NCBI GenBank assembly: GCA_964598695.1
Contig: CAZRDB010000250.1
Span: 1-6,251 of the forward strand
Source: CAZRDB01 sp964598695
GTDB taxonomy: Bacteria; Armatimonadota; Zipacnadia; UBA1398
Length of the DNA stretch: 6,251 nucleotides
Reading direction: 5' to 3'
Shown: positions 5,609 to 6,251 of the stretch, piece by piece
Numbering within the stretch: position 1 is the stretch's first letter
Layout: each line of letters starts with the position of its first letter
The notes under the pieces: generated by a model
What the model saw: only the letters and a program-made list of their open reading frames with translations
Database searches by the model: none
What the model was told of the DNA's origin: nothing
Made by a program: the position numbers and the translations under genes

Positions 5609-6251
5609 ACCGTGCCCTGACCGTCGCGGGACGCGAGCTTCGCTCGCTGTTTCTCTCTCCGATCGCCTACGTCGTGATCTCGGCCTACCTGGGCATGATC
5701 GGCCTGTTCTGGTGGCTCAACACCACCGGCCAGGGGGCCCAGCGCCCGGCCAATGAGATCTTCCGCAGCTTCGCGTTCAACATGCACGTCTTCCTGCTGT
5801 TCGTGATCCCGGCGATGAGCATGCGCTCGCTCGCCGAGGAGCGCCGCAGCCGCACGCTCGAGCTGCTCGTCACCCAGCCGGTGCGCGACTGGGAGATCGT
5901 GCTCGGCAAGTGGCTGGCCTGCGTCGGCCTGCTCGTGGCCGTCCTGCTGTGCACCCTCCACTTCTACATCCAGCTCCACCTGTGGAGCGAGGGCTCGCTC
6001 GAGGGCCCGCGCGCCTGGAACATCTACCTGGGCGTGCTGCTCTCGGGCATGCTTTACCTCGCCATCGGGGTCTTCTTCTCGGCGATCACCGAGAACCAGG
6101 TCGTGGCGGCGCTGCTGACGTTCGCGGTGCTGATCGCGATCTTCTTCATGCGGTTCATCGGCGAGAGCCAGACCGGGTTCTGGCAGGGGTTCTTCACCAA
6201 CGCCTCGACCTGGGGCCACTTCGACGACTTCGCGCGCGGGATCCTCGACAC
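5605..6251 (+). CDS. ABC-2 type transporter permease, GldF-like (3' end outside window)
   Basis: This is the membrane subunit of the exporter, visible for 215 codons before the window ends. The start GTG shares its last two bases with the ATPase stop codon (GTGA). GGAGG at 5599-5603 is too close to be ideal, while GAGGGGG at 5591-5597 is 7 bases away. Hydrophobic segments occur at about residues 19-38, 57-72, 103-120, 139-160 and 166-184. The conserved GldF-family cytoplasmic block AEERRSRTLELLVTQPV (77-93) is followed by WEIVLGKWLA (96-105). The last residues, HFDDFARGILD (205-215), match the family's HFxDFxRGxID region, so the visible part is nearly a full permease domain. No frameshift or internal stop is seen. 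In many genomes such pairs are followed by a GldG-like protein and a DUF4340 protein; that would be expected just beyond the right edge, but it cannot be seen here. Confidence 0.9.
   Translation, partial: MNRALTVAGRELRSLFLSPIAYVVISAYLGMIGLFWWLNTTGQGAQRPANEIFRSFAFNMHVFLLFVIPAMSMRSLAEERRSRTLELLVTQPVRDWEIVLGKWLACVGLLVAVLLCTLHFYIQLHLWSEGSLEGPRAWNIYLGVLLSGMLYLAIGVFFSAITENQVVAALLTFAVLIAIFFMRFIGESQTGFWQGFFTNASTWGHFDDFARGILD

Noticed and set aside
5068..6219. Minus-strand 383-codon open frame across the ABC ATPase and permease genes
   Set aside because: It crosses two well-supported genes, gives no recognisable protein, and is a shadow of their codon bias.

Overview
The window is GC-rich throughout, with coding regions strongly biased to G/C at third codon positions, GTG starts and ordinary Shine-Dalgarno sites. 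It holds four plus-strand genes in two transcription units. The gene content (secreted hydrolases with added binding domains, a Gld-type ABC transporter) fits a high-GC Gram-negative-like bacterium such as a Planctomycetota, Acidobacteriota or similar lineage. The sequence has no phylogenetic marker, so this placement is a weak inference.

Unit 1 (192-4467) is a two-gene cassette of exported proteins separated by 19 bp. The first is a glutaminase-A-family protein (DUF4964/DUF5127/DUF4965/DUF1793 architecture) with an extra C-terminal galactose-binding-like (jelly-roll) domain. The second is the most interesting gene in the window: an exported protein with an N-terminal L-type-lectin/concanavalin-A-like domain followed by a complete two-domain PNGase F-like (peptide-N-glycosidase F) amidase. 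It keeps the counterparts of the PNGase F catalytic Asp60 and Glu206, but lacks the cysteines of all three PNGase F disulfides and appears to lack Glu118. Together the pair suggests extracytoplasmic attack on N-glycoproteins or other amide-linked glycoconjugates. That role is inferred, because bacterial members of the glutaminase-A family are poorly characterised.

A 193-bp intergenic region (4468-4660) carries a good sigma70-type promoter (TTGACC-17 bp-TAGAAT). Two dyads with the same half-site flank its -10 box, and a leader with two tight three-base-loop hairpins follows. This promoter probably drives unit 2.

Unit 2 (from 4661) encodes an ABC-2 type exporter: an ATPase and, overlapping it by GTGA, a GldF-like permease cut off by the right window edge. 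The 191 bp left of the first gene hold a plausible RBS, a weak promoter candidate and a small inverted repeat, but no gene I can support. I see no RNA genes, mobile elements or CRISPR arrays.
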